A stretch of 64,000 nucleotides of DNA from Anaerobutyricum hallii (GCF_900209925.1 NZ_LT907978.1:604001-668000), one strand, 5' to 3'; counted from the first letter of the stretch, positions 41,759 through 50,977 are shown. The notes: generated from the letters alone by a model not told the origin. Translations and numbers: made by a program.

Positions 41759-44700
41759 ATGGCTGTTCATAAGAAAGCGGATGGTATCTATGAAGAAATA
41801 ATATCTCAAAAATTACAAAAAAAATTAGTTGATATAGAACCAGAATACAAATTCACAGAGAAATTAGATTCTAATGAAGCACCAGCTATCCTTGCAGATT
41901 ATGCTGCAAAGCTTATAAAGCATAGACTTCAAATGATTCAGGAGAACGAAGGAAAAATTTCTGATCAAATAAGATTAGTTAATAAATTGATAGATGTTAT
42001 AGCGGATAATACTATGGATTATCAAAATGAGAAAGTTGCAGATCCGGGTGAACAACTCAAAGCATTGTTGCAGAATAATCCAATAACAAAAGTTACAAAG
42101 ATGAAGGCGAGTGACTTAATAAGGCCAGTAACGTCTATTGCGGATAGTTCTTTGTTCACAGGTGCAGGACGTGAACCGAATATGAGTAGTGAAATCAATA
42201 AAGAAATTGCATCATGTGATCGGATTGATATGATGGTTTCTTTTATTAGATGGAGTGGGGTGGTTTTGATTCTAGATGAACTAAAAAAGTTTGTTGAAAG
42301 TGGAAAAAAATTAAGAGTTATTACTACTTCATATATGGGGGCGACAGAATTACGAGCAATTGAAGAGTTATCTAAATTGCCCAATACGGAAATAAAGGTT
42401 TCGTTTGATGGAGATAGAACTCGATTACATGCCAAGGTCTATATTTTTCATCGTGAATCTGGATATTCAACTGCATATGTAGGATCTTCAAACTTAACTG
42501 CACCAGCTATGACCAGTGGATGTGAATGGAATGTTAAGGTTACAAAAAGCGATCTTCCGGAAATATTTAGTAAAATTGAAGCTAGTTATTCTGGTTATTG
42601 GAATTCAAAAGAATTTGAAGATTACTCTGAAGACAAAAGAGAGGCTTTAAAGGAAGCATTAAGCAGATCTGGAAAACGAGATAGGGCTGTTGGTGTAAAG
42701 CGTAGTTTTTATTTTGATATATACCCGTATCCATACCAACAGGCCATTCTCGATAAACTTGATGCTGAAAGAAATATACGTAATTCTTATAGAAATTTGA
42801 TTTGTGCTGCAACTGGAACTGGAAAGACACTAATTTCAGCTTTTGATTATAGAAAACAGTGTGGAATTAAAAAGAAAAAATTAAAGCTGTTGTTTGTTGC
42901 ACATAGACGAGAAATCTTAGAGCAGAGTTTAGAATGTTATAGAGAAGTGTTGAAAGATTCTGAATTTGGCGACGTGTTTTACTCTGGCCAGGAACCAGAT
43001 CAAGTAGATTATCTTTTTGCATCGGTTGATATACTTAATAGTCGCAAATTTACAGAATTGAATAGCGATTACTATGACTATATTGTTTTAGATGAATGTC
43101 ATCATTTGGCAGCTAAATCTTATAGAATGTTATTTGACCATTTCACACCAGAATTTTTTCTAGGATTAACTGCAACGCCTGAGAGAATGGATGGAGAAAG
43201 TATTCTTCCGTATTTCAATAATAAGCTTGCAGCTGAGATTAGACTTCCCGAAGCAATAAACCGGAAATTGTTATGTCCTTTTCAGTATTTTGGCGTAGCT
43301 GATTCTATAGATCTAAGCAATTTGAAGTGGACTCGTGGTGGCTATGATAAAAGTGAACTTGAAAATGTTTATGCATTAAGTAGAGGTATAGCAGATAAGC
43401 GTGCAAAACTGATAATCCAGTCTATACACAAATATGTTGCGGATATTGATGCTGTTAAAGGGCTGGTGTTCTGTGTTTCAATAGAACACGCAAAATACAT
43501 GACAGAGAAACTTAATGAGGTGGATATTGCGACGACGTATTTGACAGGATCATCTACAGATAAAGAAAGAATGTTAGCGAAACAAAAACTTCAAGATGGG
43601 GAGTTGAAGTTTATTTGTGTTGTGGATTTATATAACGAAGGTGTTGATATTAAGCAGATCAATACAGTGCTGTTTTTACGTCCAACAGAAAGTTTGACTG
43701 TATTTCTTCAACAGTTAGGTCGTGGTTTACGACTTTCAGAGGGAAAAGATTGTTTAACTGTATTGGATTTTATAGGGCAGGCAAATAAACGATATAGCTT
43801 TGAAAATAAATATGCTTCTCTTCTTCAAAAGAATAATCAGGGAATGAAAAAAGAAGTCGAAGCAGAATTTCCGCATCTTCCAAGAGGATGCTATATCAAG
43901 TTAGAAAAGAAAGCAAAAGAAAGAATTCTTTCTAATATCAGAAGTTTCTTAAATGGAAAAGCAGGTGTAATTTCTAAGTTAACAACATTTGAGGAAGATA
44001 CAGGAACCAAAGTATCACTTAGGAGATTCCTAGATTATTATTCGATGACACCTAAGATGATTTATACACATAAAATTACTGTTACTGGAACAGTCAAAAA
44101 TATGTCTAGTAACATCGATCAAGAAATGTGGAAAAAGCTGTTCAGATTATCTTCGGTGGATTCAGCTAGCTGTCTTCAATATTTAATTAACAATATTGAA
44201 ACAATTGGGAAATTACGTGGCGCAGATATAACACAAAAGGAATGGTCATTTTTGAAATTGGCATATGCAACATTTATTGATAATTGTGTACCTAAAAACG
44301 ATGAAGATATATTAATTACGCTCAAAACTTATTTAAATAATAATATTGAATATATACCAGAGATCATAGATGTTCTTCAGTATAGTTTCGAACATGTAGA
44401 TTTTCTTGAAAAAGATTCGGGATTACCATATGAGAATGCCTTATATGTATATTCTACGTATACAAGAGCACAAGCGTTGGCTTTATTAGATTATTGGAAA
44501 ACATCTTCAGAAGGCGTGACAAGAGTAAAGGACAAGAGAGCGACATGTCTTTTTGTTACACTTAATAAAGGAAACAGTTATTATTCGCCTTCAACGGCAT
44601 ATCATGATTATTCAATTAACGAAGAACTATTTCATTGGCAATCACAAAATGCAACTGCGTCCAATACATCAGTTGGACAGAGATATATTCATCACGAAGA

Positions 44701-44893
44701 GCAAAAAGAAGATATCTTGCTTTTTGTACGAGAACAGAAAGATGATAGTTATGGATCTGTACCATTCATGTTCTTAGGTAAAGCAAAATATGTTAGTCAT
44801 CAAGGAGATAAACCAATGAGTATTGTTTGGAAATTGGAAAATAAAATACCAGCTAAATTTATAGATGTGACAGATAAACTGGGCATCGGATAA
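41759..44893 (+). CDS. PLD-nuclease / SF2 helicase / DUF3427 protein
   Basis: The protein has about 1044 residues. An N-terminal region leads to a phospholipase-D-like nuclease domain with HAKVYIF and YVGSSNLT (residues ~223-245). An SF2 helicase follows: Walker A AATGTGKT (~351-358), DECHH (~444), GLTATPERMDG, and motif VI QQLGRGLR. A C-terminal DUF3427-like domain (~920-1040) carries FVTLNKGNSYYSP and VPFMFLGKAKY. Such proteins are common in defence islands and mobile regions, where helicase and PLD nuclease act on foreign DNA. ATG 41759 follows GAGAGGTG. The neighbours (reverse transcriptase, NUDIX, metallopeptidase) fit a defence cassette. Confidence 0.85.
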   Translation: MAVHKKADGIYEEIISQKLQKKLVDIEPEYKFTEKLDSNEAPAILADYAAKLIKHRLQMIQENEGKISDQIRLVNKLIDVIADNTMDYQNEKVADPGEQLKALLQNNPITKVTKMKASDLIRPVTSIADSSLFTGAGREPNMSSEINKEIASCDRIDMMVSFIRWSGVVLILDELKKFVESGKKLRVITTSYMGATELRAIEELSKLPNTEIKVSFDGDRTRLHAKVYIFHRESGYSTAYVGSSNLTAPAMTSGCEWNVKVTKSDLPEIFSKIEASYSGYWNSKEFEDYSEDKREALKEALSRSGKRDRAVGVKRSFYFDIYPYPYQQAILDKLDAERNIRNSYRNLICAATGTGKTLISAFDYRKQCGIKKKKLKLLFVAHRREILEQSLECYREVLKDSEFGDVFYSGQEPDQVDYLFASVDILNSRKFTELNSDYYDYIVLDECHHLAAKSYRMLFDHFTPEFFLGLTATPERMDGESILPYFNNKLAAEIRLPEAINRKLLCPFQYFGVADSIDLSNLKWTRGGYDKSELENVYALSRGIADKRAKLIIQSIHKYVADIDAVKGLVFCVSIEHAKYMTEKLNEVDIATTYLTGSSTDKERMLAKQKLQDGELKFICVVDLYNEGVDIKQINTVLFLRPTESLTVFLQQLGRGLRLSEGKDCLTVLDFIGQANKRYSFENKYASLLQKNNQGMKKEVEAEFPHLPRGCYIKLEKKAKERILSNIRSFLNGKAGVISKLTTFEEDTGTKVSLRRFLDYYSMTPKMIYTHKITVTGTVKNMSSNIDQEMWKKLFRLSSVDSASCLQYLINNIETIGKLRGADITQKEWSFLKLAYATFIDNCVPKNDEDILITLKTYLNNNIEYIPEIIDVLQYSFEHVDFLEKDSGLPYENALYVYSTYTRAQALALLDYWKTSSEGVTRVKDKRATCLFVTLNKGNSYYSPSTAYHDYSINEELFHWQSQNATASNTSVGQRYIHHEEQKEDILLFVREQKDDSYGSVPFMFLGKAKYVSHQGDKPMSIVWKLENKIPAKFIDVTDKLGIG

Positions 44894-45007
44894 GAAAAAC
44901 ATATTCAAAAGTTGTTCAGAAACTAGGAAGCGTTGTCTAGAATATAAAAATGGAAGGTATCATGTAGATTTGAAAATGGTTGAAAAATATGATATCATAC
45001 TATTGCC

Positions 45008-45139
45008 TTACAAGTAGTTGTAAGGGATGGAGATTGTAGTCAACAGTTCTGCAACCAACTCGTACGAGAAGGTTGGAACTTGTCTGTTAGTACGAATGAC
45101 CAATTCAGTCAGGACTAATAATAAGATGATTAAGAACAT
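45008..45139 (-). CDS. Candidate small membrane peptide, 43 aa, antisense to the RT leader
   Basis: On the minus strand ATG 45139 lies 8 nt after AGGAGG (45148-45153, reading CCTCCT on the plus strand). The frame encodes an N-terminal hydrophobic helix (MFLIILLLVLTELVI) and a polar tail, ending at TAA 45008. It is embedded in the non-coding segment between the helicase and the reverse transcriptase. It could be a type-I-toxin-like peptide or a chance frame in a structured RNA locus; the good ribosome-binding site favours translation. Confidence 0.35.
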   Translation of the reverse strand: MFLIILLLVLTELVIRTNRQVPTFSYELVAELLTTISIPYNYL

Positions 45140-45291
45140 AATGTTGTCCTCCTGCTTGATTGTAACACAATTGAGTATTGCATTTACAGGATAGCTGGCA
45201 ATCAAATATAGACATGTGTCTATCATAACGATTACTAAGATTACGTGTATACCCACCGACTAAGGAACGCTATCCTCCGTGTCGATGGGTA
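45039..45291 (+). ncRNA. Structured non-coding segment upstream of the reverse transcriptase
   Basis: The 419-bp gap 44894-45312 holds no plus-strand gene but has strong secondary structure. One nested stem is AACAG...CAACCAAC-TCGTACGA-...GGTTGG...CTGTT at about 45042-45093. A second stem lies directly before the RT start, TACCCACCGAC (45250-45260) with GTCGATGGGTA (45281-45291), one mismatch. Several defence reverse transcriptases (DRT2, retrons) use an adjacent ncRNA as template or primer, and this segment occupies the expected position. The extents are approximate. Confidence 0.4.
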
Positions 45292-45312
45292 TTGCAAATT
45301 ATGGGGTGGTTT

Positions 45313-46605
45313 ATGGATGTTAAATCTTGGATTTCTGATTCAAAAGTTATTGAAAAAAGCAAAAAAGGATATGCTCATTTTGATTTAAGAACCGATATTT
45401 CAAAAGTTTCAGAATATATTACTAGACCGGAGAAAATTGAACATCATGGTTTTTATCCTTTTATTCATTATGTTATGAAAATGGATAAATATAATAAAAA
45501 AGATGGGAAGGATACAAAAAAAAGAGAAATATGTTATGCAGCACATTTAGATAGATGTATTTATCAATATTATAGTGCTCTTTTAAATGAAAAATATAAT
45601 TTATTTTTAGAAAAAGAAGAACTAAACATGGTTCCAGTTGCATATCGTACAAATTTGCAAAAGAGTAATATACATATTGCAAAAGAAGTTATTGATTTTA
45701 TACGAGAACAGGGTGAAGCGTATGTGCTGATTGGAGATTTTACGGGTTTTTTTGACAATTTAGATCATAACTATTTAAAAAAGAATTGGTGCACTGTGAT
45801 GGGGGTTGATTCTCTTCCAGCAGATCATTATGCGGTATTTAAAAATATAACTAAATATAGTACTTGGGAATTAGAAGATTTGCTAAGAATAACTGGATTG
45901 GATCTAAAAGAGTTTAATAAAAGAAAAGTAGCACTAGATAAAGAAGAATATAGAAAATACCGTAAACACATTCAAAAAAATAAAAAATCATATCAGATTC
46001 CACAGGGTTCGCCAATTAGTGCAGTATTAGCCAATATTTATATGATAGAGGCAGATAAAGAGGTTAATAATTATGTGACTTTATTAAAGGGATTATATAG
46101 AAGATATAGCGATGATTTTATTGTTGTAATTCCTAAAAGAAATAATGACATTTCAGTGTTACAGGGAATTATAGATATAATAAAAGGAATTCCTAATTTA
46201 CAGTTAGAACCAAAAAAAACACAAGTGTTTTCTGTTGAAGATAATATTGTAAAAAATATAGGAAATAGCTTGTTAGATAATGCTAATACTAGTAAATCAA
46301 CAATTAATTTTCTTGGTTTTGTTTTCGATGGAAAGAAAGTGTCAGTCAGAGCAAAGACGATAAGTAAATATTATTATAGAATGTACAGAAAAGCAAAGCC
46401 TATTGCAAATAATCCTAATAATGAGGGTGCAGATAATTTATATAGAATATATTCTCAACATGGTGCTTCGGCAAAACCAGGTAATTTTTTTACATACATA
46501 AATCATGCAGAAGAAATTTTTGGGCAGAATGAATTGATTGGTCGTGACTTGAAAAATCATATTCCTAAGATTAGAAAAGCTTTAAAAAAATTCAAAGAAA
46601 GATAA
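45313..46605 (+). CDS. Stand-alone reverse transcriptase (DRT/UG-type candidate)
   Basis: The protein has about 430 residues. The RT palm motifs are present: motif A VLIGDFTGFFDNLDH (residues ~139-153), motif B IPQGSPISAVLANIYM and catalytic YSDD in YRRYSDDFIVV (~264). There is no maturase (X) domain, HNH nuclease or retron msr/msd hallmark that I can see, so a group-II intron is unlikely. The size and N-terminal KGYAHFD block fit the unassigned-group or defence-associated RTs. ATG 45313 and ATG 45301 are both possible starts; neither has a strong ribosome-binding site. It follows a structured non-coding segment and precedes a NUDIX gene by 43 bp. Confidence 0.8.
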   Translation: MDVKSWISDSKVIEKSKKGYAHFDLRTDISKVSEYITRPEKIEHHGFYPFIHYVMKMDKYNKKDGKDTKKREICYAAHLDRCIYQYYSALLNEKYNLFLEKEELNMVPVAYRTNLQKSNIHIAKEVIDFIREQGEAYVLIGDFTGFFDNLDHNYLKKNWCTVMGVDSLPADHYAVFKNITKYSTWELEDLLRITGLDLKEFNKRKVALDKEEYRKYRKHIQKNKKSYQIPQGSPISAVLANIYMIEADKEVNNYVTLLKGLYRRYSDDFIVVIPKRNNDISVLQGIIDIIKGIPNLQLEPKKTQVFSVEDNIVKNIGNSLLDNANTSKSTINFLGFVFDGKKVSVRAKTISKYYYRMYRKAKPIANNPNNEGADNLYRIYSQHGASAKPGNFFTYINHAEEIFGQNELIGRDLKNHIPKIRKALKKFKER

Positions 46606-46843
46606 GAAATGATATTCGATTTTGAAAATAGAAATACTTATTGCGAAGATGAAAATAATTAAAGTAGTTGCAGCAATTATCTGCAATGATATGAAAGAAA
46701 AAAATAAGATATTTGCAACAGCGAGAGTATAGTGGCTCAGTTGTCAAGACAAAAATCTAAGATTTTTATAATGAACTGATATGGTGGACAAGTTACAAGG
46801 AACATGGAGAGAACAGTGGAGCACTCCCCAGATCCAATATATG

Positions 46844-47734
46844 CTAAGCTACATATGGCATCAACATTGCCGGATAGTAGCATTCAGCCGGTGTTTGGTA
46901 ATCAAGTGCAGAATGGCGTCGCTCAAAGTTGTAGGTGTGGATATACTGTCTGATAGCAGCCCTTGCTTCCCTGATGTTGTTGTACTGTGTCAGATAGGCT
47001 TCCTCATACTTGAAGCTGCGGAACCAGCGCTCAATCATGATGTTGTCTGCCCAGCGGCTTTTTCCATCCATACTCTGGCGGATACCGTTTTCCTTTACAA
47101 AGTCAATGTATTGCTGACTTGTAAACTGACAACCCTGATCTGAATTCAAGATCTGAGGTTTTGCCACTTTGAAAGCTTTTTTCAGGGCACTGATAACCAT
47201 TCTGGTATCAAGTGTGTCATCCACTTCCCAGCCGACAATACAACGGCTATACCAGTCGATCACGGCTGTCAGATACAGAAATCCGCGCTTGATCGGAATA
47301 TATGTAATGTCAATAGACCATGCCTGATTTGGTTTGTCTATGACCGCATTACGAAGAAGATATGGACATACTTTCGCCTGCTGCATTCGCTTGGAAAGAT
47401 TCATCTTTGGATAAATCGGGTAAATATCCATCTCATTCATGTAGCGTCTTGCCTTGCGGCGTCCAACCTGGTAACCACGGGTTTTTAACTGTGCAGACAT
47501 TTGTCTTGCGCCCCAAGTGGGATTATCTGTATGGAGATGATCAATGATCTCTTTGCAGGCCAGTTCCTCATCTGAAATAGGGGCACCCTTGTAATAAATG
47601 CTTGTACGGTTGATGTCAAGCAACCTGGCGCCAACAGAAGCCGGAATTTCCTTAGTCGTCAAAAGGTTTTGGACTAAACTTACTCTCGTAGTCAGGTCCA
47701 CAAATTTCTTCAGATTTTTTTTTGAGCCAGTCAA
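46844..47734 (-). CDS. IS3-family transposase OrfB (DDE integrase)
   Basis: The 296-residue protein has the HTH_21-like start (GARLLDINRTSIYY) and an rve integrase core: WSIDITYIP with first catalytic D, TAVIDWYSRCIVGWE, ILNSDQGCQFTS with the second D, and ERWFRSFKYEEAYL with the final E. It is expressed from orfA by -1 frameshifting at the A9 run 47715-47723. It appears intact. Confidence 0.93.
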   Translation of the reverse strand: MTGSKKNLKKFVDLTTRVSLVQNLLTTKEIPASVGARLLDINRTSIYYKGAPISDEELACKEIIDHLHTDNPTWGARQMSAQLKTRGYQVGRRKARRYMNEMDIYPIYPKMNLSKRMQQAKVCPYLLRNAVIDKPNQAWSIDITYIPIKRGFLYLTAVIDWYSRCIVGWEVDDTLDTRMVISALKKAFKVAKPQILNSDQGCQFTSQQYIDFVKENGIRQSMDGKSRWADNIMIERWFRSFKYEEAYLTQYNNIREARAAIRQYIHTYNFERRHSALDYQTPAECYYPAMLMPYVA

Positions 47735-47999
47735 CCTGCATGGTTAACTGACCAACCTTTTTGGCATACTCCGCTTTCTCCTTACGCTCTTCGGCAAGCT
47801 TTTCTTTGAGGTTTTCCTCACGCTTGTCGTCGAACACAACCGAAGCATTGTTCAAGAACTCTTTTTTCCAGTTGCGGAGCAGATTTGGTTGGATGTTATT
47901 TTCAGTTGCAAGGGTATTGAGATCTTTCTCACCCTTAAGCAGCTCAATTACAAGGTCTGATTTGAATTTGGCATTAAAATTTCTTCTTTGTCTGGACAT
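47652..47999 (-). CDS. IS3-family transposase OrfA (HTH)
   Basis: The 115-residue protein has an N-terminal helix-turn-helix (RRNFNAKFKSDLVIELLKGE, LATENNIQPNLLRNWKKEFL) and a C-terminal leucine-zipper-like helix. It overlaps orfB and provides DNA-end recognition. It starts at 47999 after an AAAGGATC site near the right end of the element. Confidence 0.92.
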   Translation of the reverse strand: MSRQRRNFNAKFKSDLVIELLKGEKDLNTLATENNIQPNLLRNWKKEFLNNASVVFDDKREENLKEKLAEERKEKAEYAKKVGQLTMQVDWLKKKSEEICGPDYESKFSPKPFDD

Positions 48000-48447
48000 G
48001 ATAATGGATCCTTTCTTTCATACTGGTTTAAGTATATCAGATTCATTAAAAACTGTCCGAAAAAGTGTCTTAATTTATGAGACCATTATAGAGGCTATGG
48101 CGAACTGAAAGGTGGCTGGGAATTTCCAGGAGGAAAAGTGGAGCCGGGAGAAACACCGCAACAGGCACTTATAAGAGAAATCATAGAAGAGCTGGATACG
48201 GAAATCAAGGTCGGAGAACTGATTGATACGGTGGAATATGATTATCCAACTTTCCATCTTTCTATGGATTGTTTTTGGGCTGAAGTTAAAGCGGGGCATC
48301 TGGAGCTGAAAGAAGCAGAAGCGGCAAAGTGGCTTACGAAAGATCAATTGGATAGCGTTACCTGGCTTCCGGCAGATATTCTGTTGATAGACCAAATTAG
48401 AAAGTGTATGAAATAAGTGTATGAAATAATAGGACAAAGGACTTAGT

Positions 48448-49005
48448 ATGAAAGTTACAGTAATCAGATCAAACAGGAAAACAGTGGCTATTCAGGTGAA
48501 TTCTGATCTAAGTGTCACTGTAAGGGCTCCGCGTAGTGCTTCAGAGAAAGACATTGAAGAGATTCTTAAAAAGAAGGAAGCCTGGATAAGTAAACATATT
48601 GAAAAAATTAAGAAAACCAAGGAAAGGTTGGAAGCGGAACCTACAGAAAAGTTGACGCGTGAGAAAGTTATAGCGCTTGCGGAGGAGGCGCTTGAGGTTA
48701 TTCCGACCAGAGTAGAATATTTTGCAAGAGTAATCGGAGTTACCTATGGAAAGATAACTATTAGAAATCAGAAGACAAGATGGGGAAGCTGCAGTAGTAA
48801 AGGAAATTTGAATTTTAACTGTCTTTTAATGCTGGCTCCTCCGGAAGTGTTAGATTATGTTGTGGTTCATGAATTGTGTCACAGAAAACAAATGAATCAT
48901 TCTAAGGCGTTTTGGTCAGAGGTAGAGAAGGTGCTTCCTGATTATAAAGAAGCAAGGAAGTGGCTAAAAGAAGAAGGAAGCCAGATGATTACATTATTTC
49001 TATAA
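48448..49005 (+). CDS. YgjP-type (DUF45) metallopeptidase-like protein
   Basis: The 185-residue protein has the zincin motif HELCHRKQMNHSKAFW (HExxH plus a third His, residues ~138-153) and the preceding TRWGSCSSKGNLNFN block. This is the signature of the YgjP/M48-like DUF45 family (some called UTP pyrophosphatase). The biological substrate is unclear. It lies 31 bp after the interrupted NUDIX gene and may have been co-transcribed with it; similar genes often lie near helicase-type defence genes. The ribosome-binding site is weak (AGGACAAAGGA). Confidence 0.82.
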   Translation: MKVTVIRSNRKTVAIQVNSDLSVTVRAPRSASEKDIEEILKKKEAWISKHIEKIKKTKERLEAEPTEKLTREKVIALAEEALEVIPTRVEYFARVIGVTYGKITIRNQKTRWGSCSSKGNLNFNCLLMLAPPEVLDYVVVHELCHRKQMNHSKAFWSEVEKVLPDYKEARKWLKEEGSQMITLFL

Positions 49006-49075
49006 TTACCGTCTTGTCGCATGCTTTCTCTTATTGTATAATAATATCATTGACAAAATTTTTGGAGGTTCTAAG

Positions 49076-49612
49076 ATGAAGATACGAATCGCTACGCCGG
49101 AGGATGCTTCTGCTATTCAGAGTATTTATCGGTATTATGTAGAACATACAGCGATAACTTTTGAATTGGAAGTTCCATCGGTGGAGGAGTTTCAGGGAAG
49201 AATTAAGAAGACCTTGGAGCGGTATCCTTATTTGGTGGCTGAAGAGGATCGTGCGATTCTTGGATATGCGTATGCAGGAATTTTTTATGACAGAAGGGCA
49301 TATGACTGGTCAGCGGAGATGTCGGTTTATGTGCAGAAGGGGATTCATGGGAAAGGTGTTGGTACGGCTCTTTATGAGAAGATGGAAGAGTTGTTGAAAA
49401 AGCAGCATATCGTGAATTTGTTTGCATGCATTACCCATCCGAATGCAGAGAGTGAAGTGTTCCATGCAGCACGTGGATATGAGAGGAAAGCGCATTTTGA
49501 GAAATGTGGATATAAGATGGGGCAGTGGTGGGATATTGTGTGGATGCAGAAGATAATTGCGCCGCATGATGAAGCGCCGGAACCTTTTCAAAGATTTACA
49601 GGAGGATTTTAA
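49076..49612 (+). CDS. GNAT acetyltransferase (phosphinothricin-acetyltransferase-like)
   Basis: The 178-residue protein starts MKIRIATPEDASAIQSIY. It has the acetyl-CoA loop QKGIHGKGVGTALYEKME and the PAT-type ending FEKCGYKMGQWWDIVWMQK. Members acetylate small amines such as phosphinothricin or methionine derivatives. ATG 49076 follows TTTGGAGG. It is 2 bp upstream of the phosphofructokinase gene and likely co-transcribed. Confidence 0.88.
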   Translation: MKIRIATPEDASAIQSIYRYYVEHTAITFELEVPSVEEFQGRIKKTLERYPYLVAEEDRAILGYAYAGIFYDRRAYDWSAEMSVYVQKGIHGKGVGTALYEKMEELLKKQHIVNLFACITHPNAESEVFHAARGYERKAHFEKCGYKMGQWWDIVWMQKIIAPHDEAPEPFQRFTGGF

Positions 49613-49614
49613 AG

Positions 49615-50841
49615 ATGAAGAAGAATTTGTTAGTGGCACAGTCAGGAGGACCAACAGCAGCGATTAATGCAACGTTAGCAGGTGTGATCGGACAGGCAAT
49701 GAAGGAAGAGCAGATTGATCAGGTTTATGGTGCCTGTTATGGAATTCAGGGTGTGTTGGAACAGAAGTTTGTGAATCTTACAGAGAAGGTTGACACAGAG
49801 GAAAAGCTGGAGAAGTTAAAGAGAACTCCGGCGGCAGCGCTTGGTTCTTGTCGTTTTAAGCTTAATGATATCAAGGAAGATGACAGTCAGTATCAGGAGA
49901 TCGTTGATATTCTTCATAAGATGAATATTGGATATTTTGTTTATATCGGTGGGAATGATTCTATGGATACGGTAGCGAAGCTTTCTGCATACTGTAAGGA
50001 GAAGGGTATAGAGGATATTAAGGTTATTGGTGGACCAAAGACGATTGATAATGACCTTTGCGGAATAGATCATTGTCCGGGATTTGGTTCAGCAGCTAAG
50101 TATATTTCTACAGTTTTCTGCGAGCTTGAACAGGAGATTACCGTATATGAACCGAAGAATGTAATTATTGTTGAGATGATGGGACGTCATGCCGGATGGC
50201 TTACTGCGGCTGCTGCATTAGCGGAAGGTAAGAATGGTAATGTACCATATCTTGTTTATTTAGAAGAAACTCCATTTTCATTAGATCGTTTTATTGATGA
50301 TGTGAAGGAAAAGTTAGAATCAACGAATGCAGTGCTTGTTGCGGTTAGTGAAGGTGTACATGATAAAGAGGGTCGTTTCTTATGTGAACAGGAAGGATCT
50401 AGAGAGTTAGATGTATTTGGACATACGAAGTTATCTGGTACTGGAAAGATTTTAGAGGAAGCGGTTCGTGCAAAGATTGGCTGTAAGGTTCGTTCGATAG
50501 AATTGAATCTGTTACAGCGCTGTGCAGGGCATATTTTAAGTAAGACGGATATTGAGGAGTCCGGTAATCTTGGTGCGAATGCAGTTAAGCTTGCAGTAGC
50601 AGGAGAGAGTGGATTAATGTCTTCTCTTACAAGAGTGTCTGATGCTCCATATACGATAGAGTACAGTGGTGTTGATATTCGTGAGGTTGCGAATAAAGAG
50701 AAGAAGATTCCTGTAGAGTGGATTAATGAGGCTGGCAATGGTGTGAAAGAAGAGTTGACTACTTATTTAACCCCATTGGTTCAGGGAGAAGTTTCCAGCA
50801 TCTATGAGGATGGTATGCCAAGTTATATTGTTTTAAAATAA
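49615..50841 (+). CDS. 6-phosphofructokinase, probably PPi-dependent
   Basis: The 408-residue enzyme has [16 protein letters not shown] at the N-terminus, [10 protein letters not shown] at the phosphoryl-donor site, PKTIDNDL at the catalytic site, and [11 protein letters not shown]-dependent enzymes have GGDGS; a non-Gly residue in the second position (here ND, compare GGDDS) is the mark of the PPi-dependent branch. It phosphorylates fructose 6-phosphate in glycolysis, reversibly if PPi is the donor. It precedes the nitrogenase-like locus by 136 bp with no recognisable terminator of the usual kind between. Confidence 0.9.
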   Translation: MKKNLLVAQSGGPTAAINATLAGVIGQAMKEEQIDQVYGACYGIQGVLEQKFVNLTEKVDTEEKLEKLKRTPAAALGSCRFKLNDIKEDDSQYQEIVDILHKMNIGYFVYIGGNDSMDTVAKLSAYCKEKGIEDIKVIGGPKTIDNDLCGIDHCPGFGSAAKYISTVFCELEQEITVYEPKNVIIVEMMGRHAGWLTAAAALAEGKNGNVPYLVYLEETPFSLDRFIDDVKEKLESTNAVLVAVSEGVHDKEGRFLCEQEGSRELDVFGHTKLSGTGKILEEAVRAKIGCKVRSIELNLLQRCAGHILSKTDIEESGNLGANAVKLAVAGESGLMSSLTRVSDAPYTIEYSGVDIREVANKEKKIPVEWINEAGNGVKEELTTYLTPLVQGEVSSIYEDGMPSYIVLK

Positions 50842-50858
50842 TAAATGTAAATTCGACT

Positions 50859-50944
50859 CTGACAGTAAGGTTTTCCGCGCTGGAATAGTTAGGATCATAG
50901 TAAGAATAGCAGGAGAAAACTCTTCTATTCTATCTTTCTGTCAG
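50859..50944 (+). promoter_or_regulatory. Structured leader before the nitrogenase-like operon
   Basis: CTGACAG (50859-50865) pairs with CTGTCAG (50938-50944) and encloses an inner stem AGAATAG/CTATTCT (50903-50909 and 50925-50931). GTTTTCC and GGAGAAAAC give an alternative pairing. The segment ends about 33 nt before the first nitrogenase-like gene. It does not match any riboswitch class I know. It may be an operon-specific regulatory RNA or a remnant terminator. Confidence 0.4.
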
Positions 50945-50977
50945 TTGATCGGTAAGGGTAGAGTAGAGGAGTTTTTT

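Larger units (their letters stand above)
46728..48090 (-). mobile_element. IS3-family insertion sequence, 1363 bp
   Basis: The ends are TATAGTGGCTCAGTTGTCAA (left) and, as reverse complement, TATAATGGTCTCATAAATTA (right), an imperfect terminal inverted repeat also sharing AAGACA. A 3-bp direct repeat GAG (46725-46727 and 48091-48093) flanks it. Inside are orfA and orfB on the minus strand with an A9 slippery run (47715-47723) for programmed frameshifting. The insertion splits the NUDIX gene and looks recent, since both transposase frames are open. Confidence 0.9.
46649..48416 (+). pseudogene. NUDIX (MutT-like) hydrolase gene split by an IS3 element
   Basis: The 5' part (46649-46727) encodes MKIIKVVAAIICNDMKEKNK followed by IFATAR. 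The 3' part (48091-48416) resumes [20 protein letters not shown] and contains the NUDIX box ([22 protein letters not shown]) to the end. Joining at the 3-bp duplication GAG restores one continuous frame through ARGYGEL. The intact enzyme would be a (d)NTP pyrophosphohydrolase of about 135 residues. It is inactivated here by the insertion. Its position after the RT and before the YgjP gene suggests it belonged to that cassette. Confidence 0.88.

Noticed and set aside
45313-46605. Group II intron or retron reverse transcriptase
   Set aside because: There is no maturase or endonuclease domain, no intron domain V/VI fold recognised, and no classic retron msr-msd with its branching G and inverted a1/a2 repeats that I could find.
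46781-47143. Plus-strand ORFs inside the IS3 element
   Set aside because: They are antisense shadows of the transposase OrfB.
50845-50977. Molybdenum-cofactor or NiCo riboswitch before H1
   Set aside because: The conserved sequence blocks of these classes are not present; only generic stems are visible.
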